Source: Mycobacterium dioxanotrophicus
Lineage (GTDB): Bacteria; Actinomycetota; Actinomycetes; Mycobacteriales; Mycobacteriaceae
NCBI RefSeq assembly: GCF_002157835.1
Contig: NZ_CP020809.1
Location: 1,364,001-1,428,000, forward strand
Length of the DNA: 64,000 nucleotides
Direction: 5' to 3'
Position 1 is the stretch's first letter; every line of letters starts with the position of its first letter. This document shows positions 1-9,156 of this stretch, one piece after another. Below the pieces are notes generated by a model. The model saw only the letters and a program-made list of their open reading frames with translations, did no database searches and had not been told where the DNA came from. The translations under genes were made by a program, and so were the position numbers.

Positions 1-2365
1 CGCGACACAGACCACCTGTGTTGTTGCGGCAAGCACCGCACGTCGACGTACCGCACAAGGGACAGTTGACGAATACCGCGTCGTCTCCACATGCACCGCA
101 CAGGTACTCATCACACGATCCGCAGTGGTTGACCTCGGACTCATCGACCCAGTGCGCGCCAGAGCAAAGAGTCAATACTTTGATCGCTTCCCCGGAAACG
201 TCACTCTCGACGATTGGCGCAGGCAAGCCCCATTCGTAGACCAGCCCGCGCTCCGTTTCGCTGGGACCGGTCCAGGTCTCCTCCACAAGCCAGTCACCTT
301 CGTCAAGCGTCAGGGCCAGCAGCTTGGCTCGGGCTCGAATATCGGGCCGGCGGTTCAGCCGCCGCTCCTCCGACGCGAGTGCCCGCCGCAAGCGAGCCCT
401 GTCATCGCCTCCTGCTTCGTCGATCTGCGCTGTGTAACCGGCCGAAATGCGGGCAAGCTCGCGCTTCTGATCCTCTTCGACTTGTTTGGCTCGTTCGCTG
501 CGAAGAGCTTCGAGTTGGCTTGCCGCGGCCTTCTCGAAGTTGGCAATGACTTTCGATGGTATGTCGAATGCAGAAGGCAGTGTTTCGCCGTCTTGGAGGG
601 GGCGGCGCGCCAGCCGTTGTTCGTTGTGGCCATTGACATCAGCTGTGATGAGGTGCTCGGTGGTCTCGGCTTCACCGATGGTTGCCCGGAATGTTGCCTG
701 TCCGCTCCACGTACCCGACGGGATCAGCCGCCGCCGGATGAGTCTCAGTGTTGGAGCGTGCCTGTACGGGCTGGGCCCGATGTCATCGGGGATGACGGGG
801 ACAGTCGCGTGCATGTCGCCCCGCATCCGCAGAAGTCCGAGCAATTCATCGAACACCGGTGAGCCCACCGCGCACAGCTCGGCATCCGGGTGCTGATCGA
901 GCCCGAATCGGTCGAAGGCGAGGTGCATGACTGTCCGACCACCGAGTTCTTCCGCGTACTCCTCGTCGAATTCGGCGGTCAGAAAAGCGCCTTCGCCCTC
1001 GCCGGTGTCATGCAGGAATCTTGCATCCAGCGCCGTGAGTACCTTGCGCGTCCATGTTTGTACACGCCGCTGGCGCATCCGGGTGCGCTCGCTGACTTCT
1101 GGCACCAATTCGCTACTGCCGGCCTTGGTCAGATCCTTGCGATGCTCGAACGCCGCCGCCATCCAGTTGCTGAGGTTGCTGTCGGTTGCGATAAGTGTCG
1201 ACGCACGATCGCGCGCTTGGGCGAGCTCTGTCCCCAGCTGCGTGAGCAGACCGTGCATTTTGGAGTCGTCATCCGCGAAAAGTGCTTCCATGACACGTGA
1301 TTCGAAGGAAGCCGACTTCGAGTCGTCGAGCTCCCCGAGAATCGTGGTGACCTGTCCGAACAGCAGCTCGAACATCCGGAGCTTCAAGGCGAGAAGCTGA
1401 TAGACACTCTCGTCGATGGTGTTCCGTGCATAGAGGTTCGCGACGAAGACTTCGTCCTTGGGCTGAGTCAGACGGTCGACACGACCGATACGCTGTTCGA
1501 TGCGCATCGGATTCCATGGGAGGTCGAAATTCAGTACGCAGTTGCAGAACTGCAGGTTCTGGCCTTCGGCGCCGGCGTCGGTCGAGATCATGACTGGCGC
1601 TTCACCCGACCTGAAGGCAGCGATGGTCTTGGCGCGTTCGCTTGGTGACAACGATCCGTGAAATGAACGCGCTTGTAGCCCTTCGGCATCCATGCGGCGC
1701 AACAGTCCCACGACCGTATCGGTGTGCTGGGTGAAGATAAGGACGCGACCGTGCTCGCGTACCCAGCCGCGTGTGATTTCCAGTGCCTTGTCCTCGCGGG
1801 CCGAACCTTGAATGTCCATGGCCAGATGCCCGATGTCGTTCAGGACCGAACGAACCCGAGGATTGGGGTGGTGCTCGGCCATCCGTATGGCGGTGGTACC
1901 CATCGAGAATGGGCTCGCGGTGAGTCGCAGGGCCAGACTGCGTCGCCGCATGGCATCACCGCTGTCGCGCATGACGTTTCGGAGCAGATCGGTAGTCAAC
2001 GCATACAACTCGCGTTCACGTCGACCGAGATCGACAGGTACGTCGAGTGCCCGCCGCTGCACCCGGTCGACTCCGGCTTGAGCGCGGGTCGTACGGATCA
2101 TGACATTGCTGATCAACCTCCGCAACGCTGCCGGATCATTGGGGGTGCGCGGGTCGGACGATTTCATGAACTGTTGCTTGAAGTCGAAAAGCGAATGGAA
2201 GGTGCCAGGTCGCAGCAACTCCACGAGCCGATACAGTTCCTCAAGGTCGTTCTGAACGGGAGTCGCCGTAAGGAAGAACGCGTACCGGCAGGCGGTCGTC
2301 AGAGCGGTGACCAATTCACGAGTTTTCTTGGCACCCTTCCCGGCTGCGCGGTGCGCCTCGTCGAC
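1..2365 (-). pseudogene. SNF2-family helicase, C-terminal part (cut by Tn554-like element, runs off the window)
   Basis: This is the 3' part of a DEAD/SNF2-type helicase gene whose 5' part lies at 17415-18335. The minus strand is open from the insertion core to the window edge. Just after the core it encodes DEAHRAAGKG, so the DEAH box is split from its preceding hydrophobic strand. Further on are an LTATP motif III and a helicase C-terminal domain (AGAEGQNLQ near 1600, then EQRIGRVDR near 1480). The last residues before the window edge carry many CxxC pairs (HCGSC, LCGAC, NCPLC, TCGAC), a probable zinc-ribbon module. Joining the halves through one GTCGAC gives an in-frame IVDEAH and a protein of more than 1090 residues. 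The end of the gene lies outside the window. No start is needed here; the fragment would be translated only if the element excised. Confidence 0.85.
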
Positions 2366-2370
2366 TTTTC
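2360..2370. repeat. Left end core and terminal inverted repeat of the Tn554-like element
   Basis: GTCGACTTTTC here is the exact reverse complement of GAAAAGTCGAC at the other end of the element. GTCGAC (2360-2365) encodes the VD of the helicase DEAH box. Tn554-family elements are known to carry a 6-bp core at both ends rather than a generated target duplication. Confidence 0.75.
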
Positions 2371-2610
2371 TGAACGAGAATGAACCTAGAGCGGGCTAGG
2401 CCTGTGGATTTGTGTCACGCACACGTACGGGACAGCAGCCCGTCGAGGCCGGCGGCTCGCGTACTACTTCGTGGGCCGTCCGCGGCGGGCGCACTTGTCG
2501 GCGCCCGTCCGAGGTGCGTGCGCTGGGGTTCTGGACCGGTCGATGATGTGTCCACGTCGCTCCCGCGCGTGTTACGCAGTGGATGGCACAGCGGCAACGT
2601 TCCTTGCGCG
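2366..2610. other. Non-coding left terminal segment of the transposon
   Basis: These 245 bases lie between the element's left core and the stop codon of the SHOCT gene. I see no credible gene on either strand. The segment probably holds the left-end sequences used by the recombinases. Confidence 0.4.
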
Positions 2611-3366
2611 TCAGGACAACAGTCGCGCCTTGGCGGCCGCGAACTCCTCGTCGGAAAGCGCGCCCGAGGCGTGCAATTCAGCGAGCGTCTTCAGCTGGGA
2701 CGCAACGTCGACAGCCGGTTGCGCGGCGGCGGCGCCACCGGTGTTGCCATCGGCTGCGGTGGGCGGGTGCGGCGAGGCCAACAATTGATCTGCTGTGGCT
2801 TGTAACGACCTGACGGACGACAAGAGTTTGTTTTCAGGGTTTTTCGACGTGTAAGTCTTACTCCCAGACAGCTCGCCGGTGACCGTCACATAGAGCACGC
2901 CGCGATTGTTGCTCGCGAGCACGGAAAGGCCGCCGGTGGCGATGAACGCCGCGCCGCGTCCTGTGACGGACTTCCGGCGCATTGAATCCGTATCAGCGGA
3001 GAAACCGACAAGGCGGTCGGGATTGCTGGTGAAAATCATTCCCGTCGTCGTGAACGTCCCGTCGCGGTAGAGGGTGAGAGTCGTCCCCACCTTGTCGATT
3101 TTCCCACTGACAACTTTCACCGGAGCCGACGAGCTACCGGGCCGAGTCGGATCGCCCAGTTCTACGAGACCGTCGATGACATCCTTGGCCTCTTTCAGGC
3201 CGATGTTGCTGCCGCCGAGCGCATCCCGCAGTGTCTTTATCGCCCCGATGTTTCTGTTGTGGGCGATCTGATCGGCGATGCTCTGCCGGACCACACGTGA
3301 AAGCGGGGCCAGCACTGGGTGATCGGCGTACGGCCCGTCACCGGAAGGCAACGGATGCTCGGTCAT
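2611..3366 (-). CDS. L7/L12-C-like and SHOCT domain protein
   Basis: A 251-residue protein, taking the ATG at 3366 (MTEHPLPSG) as start; the open frame extends 40 codons further upstream but that extension looks like non-coding sequence. Near the N-terminus, IKTLRDALG...GLKEAKDVIDGL resembles the ribosomal protein L7/L12 C-terminal fold, often seen in small actinobacterial regulatory or membrane proteins. The last 30 residues (LKTLAELHASGALSDEEFAAAKARLL) are a typical SHOCT domain, a short C-terminal helical hairpin found in many oligomerising bacterial proteins. The middle is a beta-rich segment resembling PH-like domains. No transmembrane segment is evident. It is divergent from the next gene and is the last gene before the left transposon end. 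Its function is unknown; it may be an accessory gene of the element. Confidence 0.7.
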   Translation of the reverse strand: MTEHPLPSGDGPYADHPVLAPLSRVVRQSIADQIAHNRNIGAIKTLRDALGGSNIGLKEAKDVIDGLVELGDPTRPGSSSAPVKVVSGKIDKVGTTLTLYRDGTFTTTGMIFTSNPDRLVGFSADTDSMRRKSVTGRGAAFIATGGLSVLASNNRGVLYVTVTGELSGSKTYTSKNPENKLLSSVRSLQATADQLLASPHPPTAADGNTGGAAAAQPAVDVASQLKTLAELHASGALSDEEFAAAKARLLS

Positions 3367-3606
3367 CTCGAACCCCCAGTCGATCACGCAACGCGTCGCG
3401 CTCTTGGAACAGTACGGCTGCATCCGTCTAGGACGGCAGATTGACTCCGATACCATCCTGATCCGCAATGTAGCAATCGCGGCCACTGCGCCGCCGAGGA
3501 ACCCTGCGTCTGGGCGTGGCTAATTGCTCTCAGATGCCACGGCGCCCTCGTACGGCAGCGATCCAAGTTCCGCGTGGTTGTCTGTGCGCCGTGGCATCGT
3601 TGGTAT

Positions 3607-4032
3607 ATGGAGCCACAAACCAAGGTCATCTGTGAATGCTGCGAGCTGAGTGTCCCCAGCCGCCTGGCATCACCCGACTGCAATGCCTTCGGGCTCGTGC
3701 GGGGCTGGATCTGCCGCCAATGCAACGAGCATCGCGCCGATCCGCTGCGGAAAGCTCAGGAGCATGAGCAAGAAGTCCGTGTCCGGTGGGGCGAGACCGC
3801 CGACGAGCTGAACGACGCCCTAGACCGTGCAGACGACTACAAAGAGAAGATGCGCGCCGCATTCCGATCACGCGACAACATCCTCCGTCAGTTCGAGAAG
3901 CTGGAGCGCCACCACCGTGAGACAGGACACGGCTGCATCTGCGGTAAGCGCAACTGCGAGATTCTGGCAATCGTCGACGCCGACTGGATCAACGATCACA
4001 TCCGCCGCATGCACGAACGCGATGCGATGTAG
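3607..4032 (+). CDS. Small protein with two cysteine pairs and a coiled-coil segment, function unknown
   Basis: A 141-residue protein starting at the ATG at 3607 (MEPQTKVICECC); the open frame begins 11 codons earlier but lacks a better start. It begins with CECC and a WICRQC segment, which could bind one metal ion. A charged helical stretch follows (residues about 50-110), probably a coiled coil, and then CICGKRNC near the C-terminus, a second possible metal site. It is the only plus-strand gene in the transposon cargo. I do not recognise a characterised family. The paired cysteines suggest DNA or protein binding, but that is only inference. Confidence 0.55.
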   Translation: MEPQTKVICECCELSVPSRLASPDCNAFGLVRGWICRQCNEHRADPLRKAQEHEQEVRVRWGETADELNDALDRADDYKEKMRAAFRSRDNILRQFEKLERHHRETGHGCICGKRNCEILAIVDADWINDHIRRMHERDAM

Positions 4033-4058
4033 GTCGATTGGCTGCGCCGGATGCATGC

Positions 4059-4868
4059 CTACCGTCCGCTGAGACGAGCGGCGTCGAGACGACGGTGCAC
4101 CATCGACAGAGTGCCGAGGACGTCCAGGGCGTCCCGCTCGGTCATCGTCCATACGATCTTCGGCTCATGCGCCGCGGGGTTTCGGAAAGCTGCGAAGACC
4201 CCCTTCATAAGTAGCGCGACGCCGCGTTGCTCGTCGCGTTGGGATCGGTTGGCTCGGTCATTGAGCAGGATCTTCGGGTCTGAGCCTTCGAGGACAGCTT
4301 CGACCAGTTTCGGTCCGTCCTCGTCGGTTTCGCCGCCCATCGTGCGGAGCCGGTGCCCGAGTCCCTTGATCGACTCGAATACCGCCTCGTAGAAATCGGT
4401 CCGCACCAGTTCGGGGCGGCAATACAGCAGGACGTCTCGGTGTGCGCCGCGGTCAGAAAGTAGCTTGTGCAGCCTTTCGCTTCGGGCCGCTGCTTCGCTG
4501 TCGGTGGCCGCGCGAGTCGTCGTAGCGATACGACCGTCATCCTTGACGCGGTAGCCGGCGATGGATAGAACCTGGTTGAGGTTGTCGCGAGCAATAGCTG
4601 CCTCAGCGCGGCGGCTGAGCGTGCGGTCAGGTGCCATCGCGGCGTGGATCAATCCGACCACCGCACCTCCGTCGTGCTTGCTCGCCTGTTTTTCCTGGAT
4701 CGCGGCGGCAAGGCGCTTCCACTTGGTCATGGCTGACCCGAGGGGGTCGGGAAGCCCTACCTGGACGAGAATCCGTGTCAGCTCGCTGCCGCTGTAAAGG
4801 TCGCCGACGATCTTGGCGATCTCCTCGATGGAACCCTGCGAGAACGGGGGCGGGACGTGGCGTGGCAT
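4059..4868 (-). CDS. TIGR02391-family protein
   Basis: A 269-residue protein starting at the ATG at 4868 (MPRHVPPPF); the frame is open further upstream into a low-complexity region, which I rejected. The C-terminal half fits the conserved TIGR02391 (Ymh-like) domain: a helical region around FYEAVFESIKGLG, then KGVFAAFRNPAAHEPK and a final helix. The RNPxAH segment resembles the RxxxxH signature of HEPN folds, so an RNase-like activity is possible. Members of this family are frequent in phage-resistance and restriction loci; the biochemical role is not established. It lies downstream of the restriction-modification operon with a gap of about 130 bases, in the same direction, so it may belong to the same transcript. 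Confidence 0.75.
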   Translation of the reverse strand: MPRHVPPPFSQGSIEEIAKIVGDLYSGSELTRILVQVGLPDPLGSAMTKWKRLAAAIQEKQASKHDGGAVVGLIHAAMAPDRTLSRRAEAAIARDNLNQVLSIAGYRVKDDGRIATTTRAATDSEAAARSERLHKLLSDRGAHRDVLLYCRPELVRTDFYEAVFESIKGLGHRLRTMGGETDEDGPKLVEAVLEGSDPKILLNDRANRSQRDEQRGVALLMKGVFAAFRNPAAHEPKIVWTMTERDALDVLGTLSMVHRRLDAARLSGR

Positions 4869-4995
4869 GACGAGACCGTAGCGGTGTGCACCGACAGCTG
4901 AGACACGCAACCCGGGTCGACTGCGGGGCACGGCAGGTGCCGCTGCGGTATGACTCACTCCCGCCGCGCCTGTGGACGCGGCGTGGACGTCGGCG

Positions 4996-6444
4996 CTAGT
5001 CCTCCCAACCCTGGAAGCTGTCGGCAAAGGCCAGCACCCTCGGTGCAAGCGGGCTCAGCTTCGGGCACATATTGCGGCGGGTGAAGCCAGGCCCGCTCTG
5101 CAGCGCACGTTGTCCCTGTACGCCGTCGGGATACCGGGCCAAGAACTCCCGAACCGTCGCAGCGTCTGCCCCTGCATCGGGGTAGAGGATCCGATCAAGC
5201 TTCTCCTGCAGCCGACCCATTTGAGGCTGTACGGCTTTGATCATGTCCAGGACGCTGGGGTCAGACGTCATGGCCTCCAACTCGTTCCGCTTCAGCCACG
5301 GCTTTCCTCGTTCCTCCCTAGTGAAATCAAGCATGTACTTGCGATCCATGTACACGTTGACAGCGTTCTCGCCATCGAGGCTTGCGGTGAAGTCGTACTT
5401 GAAGGCGTTGATGTCACCGTGCAACAGGGCATCGCGCATTTTGAGCAGCCAGCGGTACTCGAAGGAGTCGGCTTTGAAGTCGTTGAATAAGGTCAGCACG
5501 GCCTGTTCCTGCGGCGTTTTGCGGGCGAAGGTGTCACGTACTGCGCGAACCGTTTGATCCTCATGGCTCTGCAGGGCGCTGGTGAAGCTGATCAGCGCTG
5601 AGCGCACCTTTCGCCTGCGCTCGTCCCACGCGTCTGCATCGAAGATACCGATCTTGTTGTCTCGCAGATCTTCAAGGATCGAAACCAGCTGATCGAGGAA
5701 ACGGTCGCTCTCATCGGAGATGTGCACCACCAGTTCACTGTCCAGCATCTTCCGAAGCCGTTCGTACGCATCGCGATACCGCTTGTCTTCTTCTTCAGTC
5801 AACGAACACACCTTTTCGAAAATCGGCGCATCAGACCGGCTGGGGTCCAGATGGACCAGGATCGCCCCATAGGGGTCTGCTTCGGCCTCTGCGTCCTGGG
5901 CTTCCAGCTCGGCGTTGCGCCTGCCAAGGGTTTCCTGCGCCTCTTGCATGTCCTTCGCGCCTGCGGCGATGCGTTGCTCGACTTCGTCGATTGGCGGTAG
6001 GCCCTCGGAAAGCCATGATTTACCACGAGATAGCACATCGTCCAGCGCCGTCTCGAAGAGACGCCCGGCTGTCTGGCGCGTGTAACGATCCCGAACGTCC
6101 GGTGTGTCAGCCCAGTCAATAATCACCTTTGTTGCCGCCTGAGTGACTGCGACTACGGCTTCCAGTGCCAGTAGCATCGAGGGAGACTTCGCGGGAACCA
6201 AGTGCGGTAGGACCGCGTCGTTCAGCGCCTCAAGTGCGTTGTTGGCGAAGTCTGTTGCGTTGTCGTCCTCGACGTCTTCTAGCGCAGCAGAGTAGGTTTC
6301 GAGCCGTTCAATCCAGTCTCGTACCCGCTCTACGTCTTCATGCTCGTCGTCCACCTTCGCACCGTCCCTTACCGCGACATAGTTTGTGGTTCCCTTTTCG
6401 TGGGCAGCCCTACAGGATGGCATACGGGATCGGGCCCCGCTCAC
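4996..6444 (-). CDS. Unknown protein with HEPN-like RDALLHG motif, probable restriction accessory subunit
   Basis: The open frame gives up to 482 residues. The first codons look unconserved, and a start near 6375 (GTG, VAVRDGAKV) is also plausible. The protein is largely helical and acidic with no membrane segment. A stretch at about residues 170-200 is rich in Glu, Ala and Gln and likely forms a coiled coil. RDALLHG near residue 355 fits the R-x4-H signature of HEPN nucleases. It begins 48 bases after the helicase gene and is the last of four same-direction genes, so it is probably a subunit or effector of that restriction-modification system. I do not recognise a named family; the nuclease idea rests on a short motif only. 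Confidence 0.6.
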   Translation of the reverse strand: MSGARSRMPSCRAAHEKGTTNYVAVRDGAKVDDEHEDVERVRDWIERLETYSAALEDVEDDNATDFANNALEALNDAVLPHLVPAKSPSMLLALEAVVAVTQAATKVIIDWADTPDVRDRYTRQTAGRLFETALDDVLSRGKSWLSEGLPPIDEVEQRIAAGAKDMQEAQETLGRRNAELEAQDAEAEADPYGAILVHLDPSRSDAPIFEKVCSLTEEEDKRYRDAYERLRKMLDSELVVHISDESDRFLDQLVSILEDLRDNKIGIFDADAWDERRRKVRSALISFTSALQSHEDQTVRAVRDTFARKTPQEQAVLTLFNDFKADSFEYRWLLKMRDALLHGDINAFKYDFTASLDGENAVNVYMDRKYMLDFTREERGKPWLKRNELEAMTSDPSVLDMIKAVQPQMGRLQEKLDRILYPDAGADAATVREFLARYPDGVQGQRALQSGPGFTRRNMCPKLSPLAPRVLAFADSFQGWED

Positions 6445-6492
6445 ATCAGAGTGGCTGGTCCAGCCCGGTACGTCATGCGCTGAAGACTCGGG

Positions 6493-9156
6493 CTATTTCT
6501 TCTTTCGCTTGCGTTTCTTCTTGGTCTTCGCCGGCGCTGGGGCAAGCGGCACGGCGGCCACCGGATCTGGTTCGCCTTCCTCGGCGACACGTTCCAATGC
6601 ATCCTCGATCGTCTCGCCGGGCCGCATGACCGTGTCCCACAATCCGATCGGGCGTTCCTCAACGGGTGCGCCCGGCTCGTTGGCGTACTCGAGGCTAGAG
6701 TCCTCGAAAGCCTTGAACTGATAGACGGCTGCATCCATCTGGAGGCGGTTGAAGACGCCGATGTCGTTGAGCAGTGTGAAGTCCTCAACGGTCAGGCCGG
6801 TGACCCTTTCGAACAGGTCGCTGTCGACGCCCACGATGATGTCGCGGACCGCGAGCTCCCGGAACTGCGTCACGTACATGAAGACTGGGATACGCGCGAG
6901 CAACTTCTGGAGCTTTTTGCGAATCTCCGTGCGCAGCTTGGCAGTTTCGGACTGCTCCTTCTTTTCCTTCTTGGTGAGTTCCCCACCGTTAGCCCGTTTG
7001 GCTGCTTTGAGCGCCTTGGTCGAAGTGATCACTTTGTCGGCCAGCTGCGCCAGATTCCGGAAATCCTCGATCTGCTCCAGTGCCGCCAGAAGCTCCGGGT
7101 ACTCGAGCAATGCCGTCAACGTGCGTTCATTGACCTCGACCAATAGTGGGGAGTTCCACCGCTGCGCCAGCGCCGTAGCGCCGATCCCGGCGGTTACCCA
7201 GTCGAGGACCTCGGTGGCGTCCAACTCGGTCATGCTGCCAGCTTTGAACGCGAAGATCGGCAGGTAATTGAGCAGCTGCTCAATCGCTTCCTTGGGACTG
7301 ATGTCGCCGAGAGAGCCCAGCCGCATCCCATACTCACCGACCAGTGTCAGCGCCCTATTCGGGTCGAATTCGAACACGAAGACCGGCTGCTTGAGCACCT
7401 CGCGGGTACCATCCGGCAGGGGTTTTGACCACGGCGACTGGATCCGAAACGCGGCCTGGAAATAGGTTTCCGGCGACTTCAGTGACCGCAGCATCAGGAT
7501 CGCGCCCCACTCCCGGATCGTGACGCCGGTCATGAGCTTGCCGCAGGTGAGGGTGATGGATCCGGTGCCGATCTTGATCGCTTTGGCGATCGCGTCGTCC
7601 ACCGGCTGCTTGGCGGCGGCGCCCGAACCGACCGCCGCGCCGGCCGCCACGACGATCGCGTATGTCGAGAAGTACGGGTGGTTTTGAAGGGCGTCGCGCA
7701 TGGCGAAGCACGCGGCCACGTCGTTCATGAACCATACGGAATGCGCGATCGACTTGACGAACAGCGGCGACTGGTAAGGGAAAGGTGGCTTCTGCCCGGC
7801 GACGATTTGGACTTTCATCTGCTCTGACAACGTGCCGCGCAGCATCTCGAGGAACTCATGGACGCGACCTGGGTCCTCGAAGACGTATGCACCTGGGGCC
7901 ATTGACTTGCTTTGAGGGTTAACCCGTTTCGCCTTGAAGTATTCGTTCAGCGTAAACCCGTCGAACTCGCCGTCGGCCGCCCACTCCTCAGCGTCAGCGC
8001 CGATGTCGTAGGAGTAGATCGCCATCTGCGGCAAGTCGATGTAGGGGTTCGGGCCCTGTATGTTGTCCCAGGTTTCCTTGGCTTGCTGCTCGTCCGTGTA
8101 GGTCCAGTTGAAGATCTGGTCCTCGGTGAATTCGCCGTTAGTGATCGCCCGGAAAGGTGTGCCCGACAGGTACAGGTAGTGACGGCTGGACAGGCCGATG
8201 TCCTCAGCCGTAACGCTCTCCTCGGGTTCCTCGACATCCCCGATCGCGGCGTCGGCAGGGTCATAGAGTTGCCGCGCCGAGTCGCGCCACGCGCCGAAGT
8301 GGTACTCGTCGAGGATGATCACATCCCAGTCGATCAAGTAGATAACCTCGTTGTGCTTCTTGACCTTTCCGTCAGTCTTGCCTTGGAGATCCTGAAAGCT
8401 GGCGAACCAGACCAACGGCTGCGGGGTGTCGGCGGCGGTGTCGCGCTCGTCCGGTGAGGAGTCCCGGTCGACGAACCGCCAGTCTTCGAAGTCGACGTGG
8501 TTGAGGAGGTCTTCCTTCCAGCCCGGCTGCACGACGGGCTTGTAGGTCAGCACCAGTACGCGGGTCCAGCCCATCTCCTGGGCGAGTTTGTAAGCGGTGA
8601 AGGTCTTTCCGAACCGCATTTTGGCGTTCCACAGGTAACGGGAAGCTTTGCCGTCGTTGGCGTGGTCGCGGAAGTATCCGGCGCTCTGGTCGACGGCCTG
8701 CTCCTGTTCGGGGCGCATCCCGAAATCGGCCGTGCGGTTCGTTGCGTACGGCTTTCCGTTTCGCACAGCGGTGATTGCCGCTGTGATTTCCTCCTCGGTG
8801 GCCTCGAACCACTCCGAGTCGCGGCGCACTCCCCGCGCCACCAAGGCCTTGTGGACATCATGATCCCGGAACGGGGTGCCGTCCTTGCGCTCAGCTGGGG
8901 TGTCGATCAGCAGGGTGACACCGTCGAGATTTGGATACGCAGTGCCCAGTTGCTCTTTGATCCGATCCAGGACATTGGGTTTGGTGGTGTCCCCGACTTT
9001 GATCTGTCCGGTGCCCCGCTGGACCGTCTGCCCGGTTACGCGCTCCCAGGCGTGGGAGTCCTTTCCCGGCAGGGTGTAGGCGTAGATGCGGCGGGGCACT
9101 CCGGCGGAGCCGACCGTTTCGAGCTCCTCGGGCGGAAGTTCGTCGACGGCTGTCAT
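6493..9156 (-). CDS. Restriction helicase with GIY-YIG/T5orf172-like N-terminal domain
   Basis: An 887-residue protein. The N-terminal 110 residues (RRIYAYTLPGK..., then IKVGDTT...VLDRI) look like the GIY-YIG-type T5orf172 domain, a likely DNA-cleavage module. A superfamily 2 helicase follows: AKMRFGKT (Walker A variant, about residue 180), ILDEYHFG (DExH, about 282), LSGTPFRAI, and a C-terminal helicase segment with KLMTGVTIREW and QAAFRIQSP. This organisation is typical of the motor-nuclease part of type ISP and related restriction enzymes. The C-terminus ends in a run of lysines and arginines. The start codon overlaps the stop of the methyltransferase gene by four bases (ATGA), which indicates translational coupling. 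It probably translocates on unmodified DNA and cleaves it, guided by the two methyltransferase subunits. Confidence 0.8.
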   Translation of the reverse strand: MTAVDELPPEELETVGSAGVPRRIYAYTLPGKDSHAWERVTGQTVQRGTGQIKVGDTTKPNVLDRIKEQLGTAYPNLDGVTLLIDTPAERKDGTPFRDHDVHKALVARGVRRDSEWFEATEEEITAAITAVRNGKPYATNRTADFGMRPEQEQAVDQSAGYFRDHANDGKASRYLWNAKMRFGKTFTAYKLAQEMGWTRVLVLTYKPVVQPGWKEDLLNHVDFEDWRFVDRDSSPDERDTAADTPQPLVWFASFQDLQGKTDGKVKKHNEVIYLIDWDVIILDEYHFGAWRDSARQLYDPADAAIGDVEEPEESVTAEDIGLSSRHYLYLSGTPFRAITNGEFTEDQIFNWTYTDEQQAKETWDNIQGPNPYIDLPQMAIYSYDIGADAEEWAADGEFDGFTLNEYFKAKRVNPQSKSMAPGAYVFEDPGRVHEFLEMLRGTLSEQMKVQIVAGQKPPFPYQSPLFVKSIAHSVWFMNDVAACFAMRDALQNHPYFSTYAIVVAAGAAVGSGAAAKQPVDDAIAKAIKIGTGSITLTCGKLMTGVTIREWGAILMLRSLKSPETYFQAAFRIQSPWSKPLPDGTREVLKQPVFVFEFDPNRALTLVGEYGMRLGSLGDISPKEAIEQLLNYLPIFAFKAGSMTELDATEVLDWVTAGIGATALAQRWNSPLLVEVNERTLTALLEYPELLAALEQIEDFRNLAQLADKVITSTKALKAAKRANGGELTKKEKKEQSETAKLRTEIRKKLQKLLARIPVFMYVTQFRELAVRDIIVGVDSDLFERVTGLTVEDFTLLNDIGVFNRLQMDAAVYQFKAFEDSSLEYANEPGAPVEERPIGLWDTVMRPGETIEDALERVAEEGEPDPVAAVPLAPAPAKTKKKRKRKKK

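Noticed and set aside
125..862. Plus-strand open frame of 245 codons
   Set aside because: It lies opposite the SNF2 helicase C-terminal part, whose minus-strand frame carries clear motifs. The plus-strand product has no recognisable features.
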